DNA of 48,629 nt from an uncultured Collinsella sp. (lineage in GTDB: Bacteria; Actinomycetota; Coriobacteriia; Coriobacteriales; Coriobacteriaceae): NCBI GenBank assembly GCA_900540875.1, contig UQHT01000021.1, positions 1 to 48,629 of the forward strand. The letters run 5' to 3'. Positions 24,769 to 32,601 of this stretch are shown one piece after another. The notes under the pieces are model-generated. The model was not told the origin of the DNA. It searched no databases and saw only the letters and a program-made list of their open reading frames with translations. The stretch's first letter is position 1; each line of letters begins with the position of its first letter. The translations under genes were made by a program, and so were the position numbers.

Positions 24769-26055
24769 CTATTTAAAGAATCCATCGTAATCATACATCT
24801 TGATCTGGCCTTCGAGCTTATCGAGCGTGTCGAGCACGACGCCGACCATGATGAGGATGGACGTGCCGCCAAATGCCTGGATCAGATGATTACCCGTGAA
24901 GGAGAAGATGATCGAAGGCACGATGGCGATGAGCGCCAAAAAGACAGCGCTGGGAAGCGTAATCTTGTTGAGCGCGTTCTTGATGTAGGCCGCGGTGGCC
25001 CTACCCGGACGGACGCCCGGAATAAAGCCGCCCTGCTTCTTAAGATTGTCGGCCGTGTCATCGGGGTTGAACACCATGGAGGTGTAGAAGTACGCGAAGA
25101 ACACGATGAGGACAACGTTAAGCACCCAGTTGAGCCAACCGGTCGAAAGCGCAGAGGCAACTGCCTGAATCCACCCGATGCCGGGGAAGAACACGGCAAT
25201 CTGAGCCGGGAAGTACAGCAGCGCCGAAGCGAAGATGATCGGCACGACACCCGCGGTGTTGACCTTGATGGGCAGGTAGGTGGTCTGGCCACCCATCATG
25301 CGACGGCCCACGACGCGCTTAGCGTAGGAGACCGGGATACGGCGCTGGCCGCGCTCAAGGAAAACAATCAGCGGGATAACCAGCAGGATGATGGCGCAGA
25401 TGATCACCATGGTGATGATGCCGCCGGCATTGCCCTCGGTGCTGGAGAAGATCGCCTGCGGCAGGCCGGCCATGATGTTCGCAAAGATGATCAGCGACAT
25501 GCCATTGCCGATACCGCGCTGGGTGATGAGCTCACCAATCCACATGATCAGCATGGCGCCCGCGGTGAGCGTGCCGACGATCATGAGGTCGAAGATAATC
25601 TCGGGAGCGCCGGCGCCATGAAAGCTGATGCCGAAGCTCTTAAAGAGGAAGAGGTAACCCACGGAGTTGAGGATTGCCAGAGCCAGGGTGAGGTAACGCG
25701 AATACTGCGTAATCTTGGTCTGACCGACCTCGCCCTCGCGGGCAAGCTCATGCAGGGAAGGCACGACGGCCTGGAGCATCTGGAGGATGATCGAGCTGGT
25801 GATGTAAGGCATGATGCCCAGAGAAAACACCGACACATAGCTCAACGCGCCGCCAGAGAAAAGATTCAGGAGGGCCATAGCACCTGCGGCGACCGAATTG
25901 TTATCGGTCGAGAAAAGGCCCAGCATCCCCTGGAAGGGAATGCCGGGCACAGGAACGTGCGCACCAATGCGGTACACGACGAGCATAGCTATGGTAAAAA
26001 GAATCTTTTCGCGCAATTCTTTGATGCGGAAAGCATTCTTAAGACCATTTAGCAC
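24769..26055 (-). CDS. secY: Preprotein translocase subunit SecY
   Basis: Channel-forming subunit of the Sec translocon in the cytoplasmic membrane. 428 residues with ten TM segments. The plug and first TM follow the KELREKILFTIAML opening, PVPGIPF lies early, and the conserved cytoplasmic loop GRRMMGGQTTYLPIKVN is in the middle. The start is GTG and overlaps the rplO stop by seven bases, implying coupling. Normal length. Confidence 0.97.
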   Translation of the reverse strand: MLNGLKNAFRIKELREKILFTIAMLVVYRIGAHVPVPGIPFQGMLGLFSTDNNSVAAGAMALLNLFSGGALSYVSVFSLGIMPYITSSIILQMLQAVVPSLHELAREGEVGQTKITQYSRYLTLALAILNSVGYLFLFKSFGISFHGAGAPEIIFDLMIVGTLTAGAMLIMWIGELITQRGIGNGMSLIIFANIMAGLPQAIFSSTEGNAGGIITMVIICAIILLVIPLIVFLERGQRRIPVSYAKRVVGRRMMGGQTTYLPIKVNTAGVVPIIFASALLYFPAQIAVFFPGIGWIQAVASALSTGWLNWVLNVVLIVFFAYFYTSMVFNPDDTADNLKKQGGFIPGVRPGRATAAYIKNALNKITLPSAVFLALIAIVPSIIFSFTGNHLIQAFGGTSILIMVGVVLDTLDKLEGQIKMYDYDGFFK

Positions 26056-26498
26056 GGCAGCTCGACCTTTCCGCCGGCGGCCTCGATCTTGGCCTGCGCA
26101 GAAGCGCTGACCTTGTCGACCTTGACCGTGAACTTCTTGGTGAGCTCACCATTGCCGAGCACCTTGACGGGCTCGAACTCGCTCTTGGTGATGCGAGCGG
26201 CCTTAAGAGCGGCACCGTCGATCACAGCGCCATCCTCGAACTTACGCTCGAGACGCTCAACGTTAACAGCGGTGTACTCGATACGACGGGGGTTGCGGAA
26301 GCCCGGAAGCTTGGGCAGGCGCATAGCCAGCGGAGTCTGGCCACCCTCGAAGCCGGCACCCTTGGTGCCGCCAGAGCGGGAACCCTGGCCCTTCTGGCCG
26401 CGGCCAGAAGTGGTGCCGTGACCCGAAGAATTGCCACGGCCGACGCGCTTACGGTTCTTGGTGGAACCGGGCGCGGGAGTAAGATCGTGAAGCTGCAT
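26049..26498 (-). CDS. rplO: 50S ribosomal protein L15
   Basis: 149-residue late-assembly protein. The N-terminal Gly/Arg-rich extension (RKRVGRGNSSGHGTTSGRG) penetrates 23S rRNA; the globular C-terminal domain follows. Three bases separate it from rpmD upstream and it overlaps secY downstream. Confidence 0.97.
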   Translation of the reverse strand: MQLHDLTPAPGSTKNRKRVGRGNSSGHGTTSGRGQKGQGSRSGGTKGAGFEGGQTPLAMRLPKLPGFRNPRRIEYTAVNVERLERKFEDGAVIDGAALKAARITKSEFEPVKVLGNGELTKKFTVKVDKVSASAQAKIEAAGGKVELPC

Positions 26499-26501
26499 TT
26501 G

Positions 26502-26684
26502 CTACTCCTCTACAATCTCGACAAGGTGCTTGACCTTGAAGATCATGCCGCGGACGGACTCGTTGTCAGCAATCTCGCGAACCTCGCGGATCCTGTGGAG
26601 ACCGAGGGCACGGACAGTACGGACCTGGTCCTGCTTGCAACCGTTGGTGCTGCGGACCTGCTTGATCTTGATGGTGTCAGCCAT
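26502..26684 (-). CDS. rpmD: 50S ribosomal protein L30
   Basis: 60-residue protein: IKIKQVRSTNGCKQDQVRTV followed by ALGLHRIREVREIADNE and the RGMIFKVKHLVEI strand, all family hallmarks. Tightly packed between rpsE and rplO with two and three spacer bases. Confidence 0.96.
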   Translation of the reverse strand: MADTIKIKQVRSTNGCKQDQVRTVRALGLHRIREVREIADNESVRGMIFKVKHLVEIVEE

Positions 26685-26686
26685 GC

Positions 26687-27211
26687 TTAGTTCTCCTTAC
26701 CGACGAACATCTCGGAGACCGTCAGGCCACGGCGAGCCGCGACGTCCTCAGGGCTGGAGAGCTCCTTGAGGCCCTCGACGGCAGCCTTGATGATGTTGAG
26801 GCCGTTGTCGGTACCGAGGGACTTGGACAGGACGTTCTTGATGCCAGCAAGCTCAAAGAGGGGACGCACAGCGCCGCCGGCGATAACGCCGGTACCCTCG
26901 ACAGCGGGCTTGATGATGATGCGGCCGGCACCAAAGTGGCCGAGAACCTCGTGCGGGATGGTGCCCTGCTCGGTCACCGGCACGTGGAACATGTTCTTCT
27001 TGGCATCGAGAGACGCCTTGGAGATGGCCAGGGGCACCTCAGCGGACTTGCCCATGCCAACGCCGACGTTACCCTTGCCGTCGCCAACGACGACGAGAGC
27101 GACGAGGCTCATGCGACGACCACCCTTGACGGTCTTCGACACGCGGTTGATGTAAACGACGCGCTCCTCGAACTCGGAGGCCTCGCGCTGCTGCTTCTGA
27201 TTACGAGCCAT
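26687..27211 (-). CDS. rpsE: 30S ribosomal protein S5
   Basis: 174-residue small-subunit protein important for decoding accuracy. The N-terminal double-stranded-RNA-binding-like domain has VVYINRVSKTVKGGRRM and VVVGDGKGNVGVGMGKS; the C-terminal domain has GGAVRPLFELAGIKNVLSKS. Complete. Confidence 0.97.
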   Translation of the reverse strand: MARNQKQQREASEFEERVVYINRVSKTVKGGRRMSLVALVVVGDGKGNVGVGMGKSAEVPLAISKASLDAKKNMFHVPVTEQGTIPHEVLGHFGAGRIIIKPAVEGTGVIAGGAVRPLFELAGIKNVLSKSLGTDNGLNIIKAAVEGLKELSSPEDVAARRGLTVSEMFVGKEN

Positions 27212-27225
27212 GTGCTACATACCTC

Positions 27226-27594
27226 CTAGAACTCGAGACCGGCGGCACGAGCACCGTCGGCGAGGGCCTTGACGCGGCCATGGTAGATACGGCCACCGCG
27301 ATCGAAGGCGACCTTGGTGATGCCGGCCTCGATGGCGCGCTTGCCAACGAGCTGACCGACCTTCTCCGCAGCCTCCTTGTTCGAGGTGTGGGTGCCCTTG
27401 AACTCGGCCTCGAGGGTCGAGGCAGAGACGAGCGTCAGGCTGGAGCCCTTGCTGTCGTCGATGATCTGGGCATAGATGTTGGCGTTAGTACGGGTCACGC
27501 GAAGACGCGGACGCTCGGAGGTACCCGAGACCTTGCCGCGAACACGACGCTGACGACGCTTGAGGCCTTCCAGCTTCGCCTTATGCTTGTTCAT
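27226..27594 (-). CDS. rplR: 50S ribosomal protein L18
   Basis: 122-residue 5S rRNA-binding protein. RRQRRVRGKVSGTSERPRL at the N-terminus and the VAFDRGGRIYHGRVKALADG C-terminus are characteristic. Upstream, a 75-base gap to rplF holds a perfect hairpin, unusual in this otherwise compact operon. Confidence 0.97.
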   Translation of the reverse strand: MNKHKAKLEGLKRRQRRVRGKVSGTSERPRLRVTRTNANIYAQIIDDSKGSSLTLVSASTLEAEFKGTHTSNKEAAEKVGQLVGKRAIEAGITKVAFDRGGRIYHGRVKALADGARAAGLEF

Positions 27595-27622
27595 ACGTAA
27601 ACTCCTAAAAAGGTTGATCTTG

Positions 27623-27644
27623 CCAGCACCTGACGGGGTGCTGG
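27623..27644 (-). other. Intercistronic hairpin between rplF and rplR
   Basis: CCAGCACC pairs perfectly with GGTGCTGG around six bases. No T tract follows on the minus strand, so it is not a full terminator. It could be an RNA processing site or a binding site for a ribosomal protein (L18 or L6). Confidence 0.6.
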
Positions 27645-27669
27645 TCTTATGCGAGTGAGTCGGTTACGA

Positions 27670-28206
27670 CTACTTGGCGGCCTTACCCAGCTTGCGGCGG
27701 ATGTGCTCGCCAACGTAGTGGATACCCTTGCCCTTGTAAGGCTCGGGAGGACGATGGCCGCGGATCTCAGCGGCGATCTGACCGACCTGCTGCTTGTTGA
27801 TACCCTTGACGTTCACGTGGGTGTTGTCGGGAACCTCGAAGGTGATGCCCTCGGGAGCCTCGACGATCACGGGGTGCGAGAAGCCCAGGGAGAACTCGAG
27901 GTTCTTGCCCTTCTGCTGCACGCGGTAACCGACGCCGGCGAGCTCGAGCTTCTTCTCGAAGCCCTCGGAAACGCCAACAACCATGTTGTGGATGAGGGCG
28001 CGGGTGAGGCCGTGGCGGGCACGGGTCTCACGCTCGTCGTCGGGACGGGAAACGGTGAGGACGTTGTCCTCGACGTTGATAGCGAGCTTCTCAAAGACAT
28101 CGAGCTCGAGCTGGCCCTTGGGGCCTTTGACGACAACGTTGTTGCCGTTGACTGCCACTTCGACTCCGGCGGGAATCTGGACAGGCTTATTACCGATACG
28201 AGACAC
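27670..28206 (-). CDS. rplF: 50S ribosomal protein L6
   Basis: 178 residues, two tandem copies of the L6 fold. The N-terminal IGNKPVQIPAGVEVAVNGN and C-terminal signature RPPEPYKGKGIHYVGEHIRRKLGK are intact. It lies 33 bases after rpsH. Confidence 0.97.
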   Translation of the reverse strand: MSRIGNKPVQIPAGVEVAVNGNNVVVKGPKGQLELDVFEKLAINVEDNVLTVSRPDDERETRARHGLTRALIHNMVVGVSEGFEKKLELAGVGYRVQQKGKNLEFSLGFSHPVIVEAPEGITFEVPDNTHVNVKGINKQQVGQIAAEIRGHRPPEPYKGKGIHYVGEHIRRKLGKAAK

Positions 28207-28239
28207 GGTGATCTCCTTTCCTTCTACCTACCGAGCGAA

Positions 28240-28638
28240 TTACCAGACGTAAGCGATGATCTCGCCGCCGACGTTGTGCTTGCGAGCATCGCGGTCGGTC
28301 ATGACGCCATGGCTGGTGGAAATGATGGCGGTACCAAGGCCACCGCGGACGCGGGGCATGTCGGCAACGCCGGTGTACTTACGCAGGCCCGGCTTGGAAA
28401 TGCGGCGGATGCCGTTGATGACCTTAGCCTTCTTGGGACCATACTTAAGCGTGATGTGCAGAGTCTTCTGGGGAACGGTGTCCTCGACATCGTAGCCCTC
28501 GATGTAGCCCTCCTCGTGCAGAACACGAGCGATCTCGACGAGCTTCTTGCTGCTCGGCATGGAGACCGTGGCCTTGTTCACAGAGTTAGCGTTACGGATG
28601 CGCGTAAGCATATCTGCGATCGGGTCTGTAAGGTTCAT
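28240..28638 (-). CDS. rpsH: 30S ribosomal protein S8
   Basis: 132-residue primary 16S rRNA-binding protein. TDPIADMLTRIRNAN opens it and the C-terminal STSHGVMTDRDARKHNVGGE carries the rRNA-binding loop. In E. coli S8 represses the spc operon by binding mRNA near rplE. Here a hairpin with an 8-bp stem sits in the 119-base leader just upstream of rpsH. Confidence 0.97.
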   Translation of the reverse strand: MNLTDPIADMLTRIRNANSVNKATVSMPSSKKLVEIARVLHEEGYIEGYDVEDTVPQKTLHITLKYGPKKAKVINGIRRISKPGLRKYTGVADMPRVRGGLGTAIISTSHGVMTDRDARKHNVGGEIIAYVW

Positions 28639-28679
28639 ACAGATTCTCCTTCGTTCTTGATGAACACGTGCTCTTGGTT

Positions 28680-28702
28680 CTTCGCCGCCCTTAACGGCAA
28701 AG
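28680..28702 (-). promoter_or_regulatory. Leader hairpin upstream of rpsH
   Basis: On the minus strand CTTTGCCG pairs with CGGCGAAG (one G-U) around TTAAGGG, within the 119-base rpsN-rpsH gap. It is a possible S8 or processing site; function is inferred from position only. Confidence 0.4.
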
Positions 28703-28757
28703 CCTTTTTAGCGCGTTTTCCCTGTTCCAAACTGATGCTTGAAACGCTGGTAGTGAC

Positions 28758-28943
28758 TTACCAGCTGGCCTTCTTAACGCCGGGAAGCTCGCCCTTGAGT
28801 GCAAGCTCGCGGAAGCAGACACGGCACAGGCCGAACTTGCGGTACACAGAGTGCGGACGGCCGCAGCGCTGGCAGCGCGTGTACTCACGAGTAGAGAACT
28901 TCTGCTTGCGATTGCACTTGACGATCATCGATGTCTTAGCCAC
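28758..28943 (-). CDS. rpsN: 30S ribosomal protein S14, zinc type
   Basis: 61-residue type Z S14 with both zinc-binding CxxC pairs (C24/C27 and C40/C43) and the C-terminal ELALKGELPGVKKASW signature. Type Z is the short form typical of Gram-positive bacteria and most actinobacterial lineages. Separated by 79 bases from rplE upstream. Confidence 0.97.
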   Translation of the reverse strand: MAKTSMIVKCNRKQKFSTREYTRCQRCGRPHSVYRKFGLCRVCFRELALKGELPGVKKASW

Positions 28944-29022
28944 TTATATCCTCCTCACATAGAGTATTGTTCGCCCCAAGCGCCGCCCCCTTCTGGGAAC
29001 GGCGCTCATAGGGCAGGTGAAC

Positions 29023-29580
29023 CTATTTCTTGAACGGGAAACCGAAGGCGTCCAGAAGGGCCTTGGCCTCCTCATCGGTGTTGGCGGTGGTCACGAAAGT
29101 GATGTCCATACCACGCTGGTGATCGACGGAGTCGAAGTCGATCTCGGGGAAGATGAGCTGCTCGGTGACGCCCATGGAGAAGTTACCACGACCGTCGAAG
29201 CTCTTGGCGGAGATGCCGCGGAAGTCGCGGATACGGGGGATCGCGACGGAGGTCAGACGATCGAAGAACTCCCACATACGATCGCCACGCAGGGTAACCT
29301 TGCAGCCGATCGGCATACCAGCGCGCAGGCGGAAGGTAGCGATGGACTTGCGGGCACGGGTGATCATCGGCTGCTGACCGGTAATGGCGCGCAGGTCGCG
29401 CACGGCACCGTCGATGGCCTTGGAATCGGTAGCGGCCTCGCCGACACCCATGTTCACGACGATCTTCTCAAACTTGGGGATCATCATGACGTTCTCGTAC
29501 TGGAACTTGTCCTGAAGCTGCTGCTTGACCTCGTTGTTGTACTTGGTCTTCAGACGCGGCACATACTTCTCTTCTGCCAT
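29023..29580 (-). CDS. rplE: 50S ribosomal protein L5
   Basis: 185-residue 5S rRNA-binding protein of the central protuberance. FQYENVMMIPKFEKIVVNMG near the start, ITRARKSIATFRLRAGMPIG in the middle and GVTEQLIFPEIDFDSV later are canonical. The start has AAGAAGGAG upstream. It is the first gene of this ribosomal cluster here: rplX and rplN, which normally precede it, are absent, and the next gene upstream is xdhC. A promoter must therefore lie in the 325-base gap (a TATAGT hexamer is present near 29720 on the minus strand). Confidence 0.97.
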   Translation of the reverse strand: MAEEKYVPRLKTKYNNEVKQQLQDKFQYENVMMIPKFEKIVVNMGVGEAATDSKAIDGAVRDLRAITGQQPMITRARKSIATFRLRAGMPIGCKVTLRGDRMWEFFDRLTSVAIPRIRDFRGISAKSFDGRGNFSMGVTEQLIFPEIDFDSVDHQRGMDITFVTTANTDEEAKALLDAFGFPFKK

Positions 29581-29905
29581 TGTTCACTCCTTCTTGGGGT
29601 TTTAAGCACGGGGCGTGGCCACGATGGGTTGTCCTCGTGCCTCCTGGCTGCATCCGCGCCGCTCATGGCATTTCGCGGTTTGGACTCGACGCAGCAGGAG
29701 CCGACAAAACAATCGGTACTATACGCGCATCGGGAGCGTATTTCCAGAAAAACCTCGTCTGCCTGCACAACTCCACAACTCCCCCGCACATATTGATCCC
29801 TAGGGGACGGAGGAAAATGGCAGTTGCGGTGAAATAGGGACCGTTTGACGGCTTAACAGGCTTTAATAGTCCGTATTTCACCGCAACTCATATATGGGGA
29901 TGCGA
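29581..29905. other. Intergenic region at the ribosomal operon breakpoint
   Basis: No gene. It holds the rplE leader (about 120 bases with a GCACG/CGTGC hairpin), a possible TATAGT -10 box on the minus strand near 29720 and, next to xdhC, a 67-base inverted repeat. I looked for an rplX remnant in all frames and found none. Confidence 0.6.
29822..29888. repeat. 20-bp inverted repeat with 27-bp loop
   Basis: The arms at 29822-29841 and 29869-29888 (AGTTGCGGTGAAATA at the outer ends) are reverse complements at 19 of 20 positions. Located 17 bases after the xdhC stop. It resembles a mobile palindromic unit and may end xdhC transcription. Confidence 0.8.
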
Positions 29906-30949
29906 TTAGCGCTTGCGGGGGACGAGCTTGGTGCGGCGCAGGTGAATCATCTCGGCAGCGATGGAGATGGCGATCTCCTCGGGGTCCTCGGCCTCGATGG
30001 CAACGCCGATCGGCAGGTGCAGCTCGTCGATCTGGTCCTGCGTAAAGCCCTCCTGCTCCAGGCGGGCGCGCACAAAGGCCGTCTTGCGGCGCGAACCCAG
30101 ACAGCCCAGATAGGCGGGCTTGGCGTGCATGGCCTGAATCACCACGTCGATATCGGACTTGTGACCCGCCGTGGCGACGACCACTAGGTCACGCGGGCCG
30201 ATGGGGCACTGCTTGCTCAGGCTCTTGTAGTCGACCAGACGACGGTCGTAGACACCGGGCACCCATTCGGGGGTCAGCGTGCCGGGGCGGTCGTCGCAAG
30301 CCACAACGGCAAAGCCCGCCGCCGTGAGCACCCGCGCCGTCGCAGCACCCACGTGGCCGCAGCCAAAGATATAGGTCAGGCCCTCGGGGCAGAGCGTCTC
30401 GATGTGCGCCGCGGGAATCTCGGAGGCCGCGTTGGTGTAGGTGACCTTACTTCCCTCCTCCACCAGCGAAAGCTCGGGGCAGCCCATTATGGTGCGGCGC
30501 GACTCCTCGCCATGGTACTTGGCCACATCGCCCTCGAGCGCGCTCGCGATAAACGGCTCAAAGTCGATGACGAAGTCGCCGATGCGTCGATACGCCAAGA
30601 CGTCGGCAATCGACTGGAACAACGGCGCCTGCGATACATCCAGGTGCAGATAGCACAGGCAGATGGCTCCGCCGCAGATCATGCCGGTATCGGAGTTCTC
30701 GCCGCCCATGGTGTAGCGGACCAGACGCGATTGCCCTGCGCCCAGCAGCTCGCGCGCCTCGTCCAGCGCAAAGAGCTCAATCTTGCCGCCGCCGATGGTG
30801 CCCGCTTGGCTGCCATCGGCAAAGACGGCCATCCAGGCGCCCACGCCGCGCGGCGATGACCCCGCCGCGCCGGCCACGACCACGAGCTCGCACGTCTCGC
30901 CAGCACGCAGGGCGGCAAGCGCCGCATTCACCACATCGAGCTTTTCCAT
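29906..30949 (-). CDS. xdhC: XdhC/CoxI family Mo-hydroxylase maturation protein
   Basis: 347-residue cytoplasmic factor that binds and sulfurates (or selenates) the molybdenum cofactor and inserts it into xanthine dehydrogenase-type enzymes. The N-terminal XdhC domain (about 10-90) carries SSPRGVGAWMAVFADG and IGGGKIE, with conserved cysteines in GMICGGAICLCY. The C-terminal Rossmann domain has FGCGHVGAATARVL near 195 and GSRRKTA near 285. Its start lies nine bases after the yqeB stop, so the two are coupled. No hydroxylase subunit is in the window; its client must lie elsewhere. Start has AGAAGG upstream. Confidence 0.9.
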   Translation of the reverse strand: MEKLDVVNAALAALRAGETCELVVVAGAAGSSPRGVGAWMAVFADGSQAGTIGGGKIELFALDEARELLGAGQSRLVRYTMGGENSDTGMICGGAICLCYLHLDVSQAPLFQSIADVLAYRRIGDFVIDFEPFIASALEGDVAKYHGEESRRTIMGCPELSLVEEGSKVTYTNAASEIPAAHIETLCPEGLTYIFGCGHVGAATARVLTAAGFAVVACDDRPGTLTPEWVPGVYDRRLVDYKSLSKQCPIGPRDLVVVATAGHKSDIDVVIQAMHAKPAYLGCLGSRRKTAFVRARLEQEGFTQDQIDELHLPIGVAIEAEDPEEIAISIAAEMIHLRRTKLVPRKR

Positions 30950-30958
30950 TGCCGCCTT

Positions 30959-31753
30959 CTATCCTCTAAAGACATCGGTGAGCATAGCGAGTGCCTCGAG
31001 CACGCCGCCGCCGACCGACGTCGCCTTGTCCGAAATATAGTTGATATAGCTGGCATCGCCGCGCGGATCGACGTCGGCGCATTTAAAGCCCTCAGTCACC
31101 TGCACGCCGTTCGCCAAAAGCCCGCGCAGACAGCCATCGATCTGCGTGACCATGGGAGTATCACCCGCATACCCGATCACGTCTCCGGCGCTCACGATGT
31201 CGCCGATGGTGCGGTCGGACCGAAACATGCCGGCGGCGGGGCTGTGGATAACGCGCTCCTTGCCATAGCCGGCGATCATGCCCGGCACGCCCGTGTTGGG
31301 CTGGGGCGAACCTTGGGTAATGACACGGCCGAGAAAATGCCCGCGCATGGTCTCGACCACGGCGTCGCAGTCAACCGGCGCGGTAAAGCCCGGCCCCACG
31401 GCGATGACGGCAGGCGCCATGTCGCGCGTGGTGCCCAAGTTGCGCTTAGCCAAAATCGCGTCGACCACAGCCGCGGGTTTCAACTCGCCGAGCATCTTGG
31501 CCTGGGGGTCCACTACAACGGCGACGTCTCCAGCCTCGGTAATCGCAAGCGCCTCAGCCGGCGTCTGTGCCAAGCGGGCGCGAATGCCTTCGACCTGGAC
31601 CTCGCCCAAGCGAATGGCCTCGCAAAAACTGATTGTGCGACGGATGCACGTGGGAACCGCGATATCGGCCATAACGACCGACACGCCGGCGCGCACCAAA
31701 CGGGCAGCGACGCCCGTGGCGATATCGCCGGCGCCGCGAACATAAACGAGCAT
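30959..31753 (-). CDS. yqeB: YqeB, selenium-dependent Mo-hydroxylase system protein (EF2563 family)
   Basis: 264-residue protein with an N-terminal Rossmann-like motif (RGAGDIATGVAARLVRAG, residues 6-23). The family is found only alongside selenium-dependent molybdenum hydroxylases and is thought to help make or insert the labile selenium cofactor; biochemistry is incomplete. The conserved VIAVGPGFTAP and GGVLEALAM segments are present. Start has GGGAGG ten bases upstream. It is divergent from yqeC, with a short dyad between them, and is followed by xdhC. Confidence 0.88.
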   Translation of the reverse strand: MLVYVRGAGDIATGVAARLVRAGVSVVMADIAVPTCIRRTISFCEAIRLGEVQVEGIRARLAQTPAEALAITEAGDVAVVVDPQAKMLGELKPAAVVDAILAKRNLGTTRDMAPAVIAVGPGFTAPVDCDAVVETMRGHFLGRVITQGSPQPNTGVPGMIAGYGKERVIHSPAAGMFRSDRTIGDIVSAGDVIGYAGDTPMVTQIDGCLRGLLANGVQVTEGFKCADVDPRGDASYINYISDKATSVGGGVLEALAMLTDVFRG

Positions 31754-31794
31754 TCCCGGGGCACCTCCCTGTGCTACGGTTTGAGCAGAGCAAA

Positions 31795-31809
31795 AGCGGT
31801 TCGACCGCT
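31795..31809. promoter_or_regulatory. Dyad between divergent yqeB and yqeC
   Basis: AGCGGT-TCG-ACCGCT is a perfect 6-bp dyad in the 102-base divergent promoter region. A TATTAT -10 candidate for yqeC follows at about 31834. Possible shared operator. Confidence 0.4.
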
Positions 31810-31855
31810 ACTCTGATGATTATTTATTATCACAGTATTATACGGCGGTGAACAA

Positions 31856-32593
31856 ATGGAAACGGTTAGCGGCAATCTTGCCTCGGCGCTCAGGATCGAG
31901 CCGGGCATTACCGCAATTATCGGCAGTGGCGGTAAGTCGACCTTGCTAAAGACGCTGGGTCTCGAGCTCATGCGCGCTGGCGGCCGCGTGCTCCTCTGCA
32001 CCACCACGCACATGTTTCCCGTCGCCGGCGTGCCGTGGGACGGGTCAAACCGTCGCCTGGATGCCGCGCCTTGGAAGCCGGGTGCCGCGCATGCCCCCGG
32101 CTGCACCTGCGAGGCCTGCGCGGGCCTTGTGCGCGGAAGCATCTGCCAGGCAGGCGTCTTGGACCCGGAGACAGGCAAGCTCTCCGCCCCCGCTGAGCCG
32201 CTCGACCAGCTGGCGCAGCGCTTTGACTATGTGTTGGCCGAGGCAGATGGCAGCAAGCGACTCCCGCTCAAGGCGCATGCCGCCTGGGAGCCGGTAATTC
32301 CCGCCGCCACGGCAAACGTTGTCTGGGTCGTCGGCGCCTCAGGGCTGGGCAAGCCCGTCGCCAAGGTTGTCCACCGCCCCGAGCTCTTCTGCGAGCGCTG
32401 CGGCTGCGAGCCCACCGACGCTGCCACCCCAGAGCGCGTCGCCATGGTGCTCAATGCCGAGCTGCAGATGTTGAACCTCGACAATGCCCGCATCATGCTC
32501 AACCAAGTCGACACGCTCAGCGACCCGGCCATGGCAGATCGCTTTGAGGCAGCCCTCGACCGCCCCCTCATCGCCAGCAGCCTCCAGCGGTAG
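31856..32593 (+). CDS. yqeC: YqeC, selenium-dependent hydroxylase accessory protein
   Basis: 245-residue protein with an N-terminal P-loop-like IIGSGGKSTLLKTLG (residues 21-35), then CTTTHMFP and LAEADGSKRLPLKAH near 130, the family signature. YqeC is a marker of selenium-dependent molybdenum hydroxylase clusters; an NTPase role in cofactor synthesis is inferred. A CTCEACAGL cysteine pair near 84 may bind metal. It is the only plus-strand gene in this cluster and converges with hydA, with eight bases between their stop codons. Confidence 0.88.
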   Translation: METVSGNLASALRIEPGITAIIGSGGKSTLLKTLGLELMRAGGRVLLCTTTHMFPVAGVPWDGSNRRLDAAPWKPGAAHAPGCTCEACAGLVRGSICQAGVLDPETGKLSAPAEPLDQLAQRFDYVLAEADGSKRLPLKAHAAWEPVIPAATANVVWVVGASGLGKPVAKVVHRPELFCERCGCEPTDAATPERVAMVLNAELQMLNLDNARIMLNQVDTLSDPAMADRFEAALDRPLIASSLQR

Positions 32594-32601
32594 CCCTCCT
32601 G

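Noticed and set aside
29581..29820. rplX or rplN remnant upstream of rplE
   Set aside because: All three minus-strand frames lack L24 or L14 motifs; short frames there are random.
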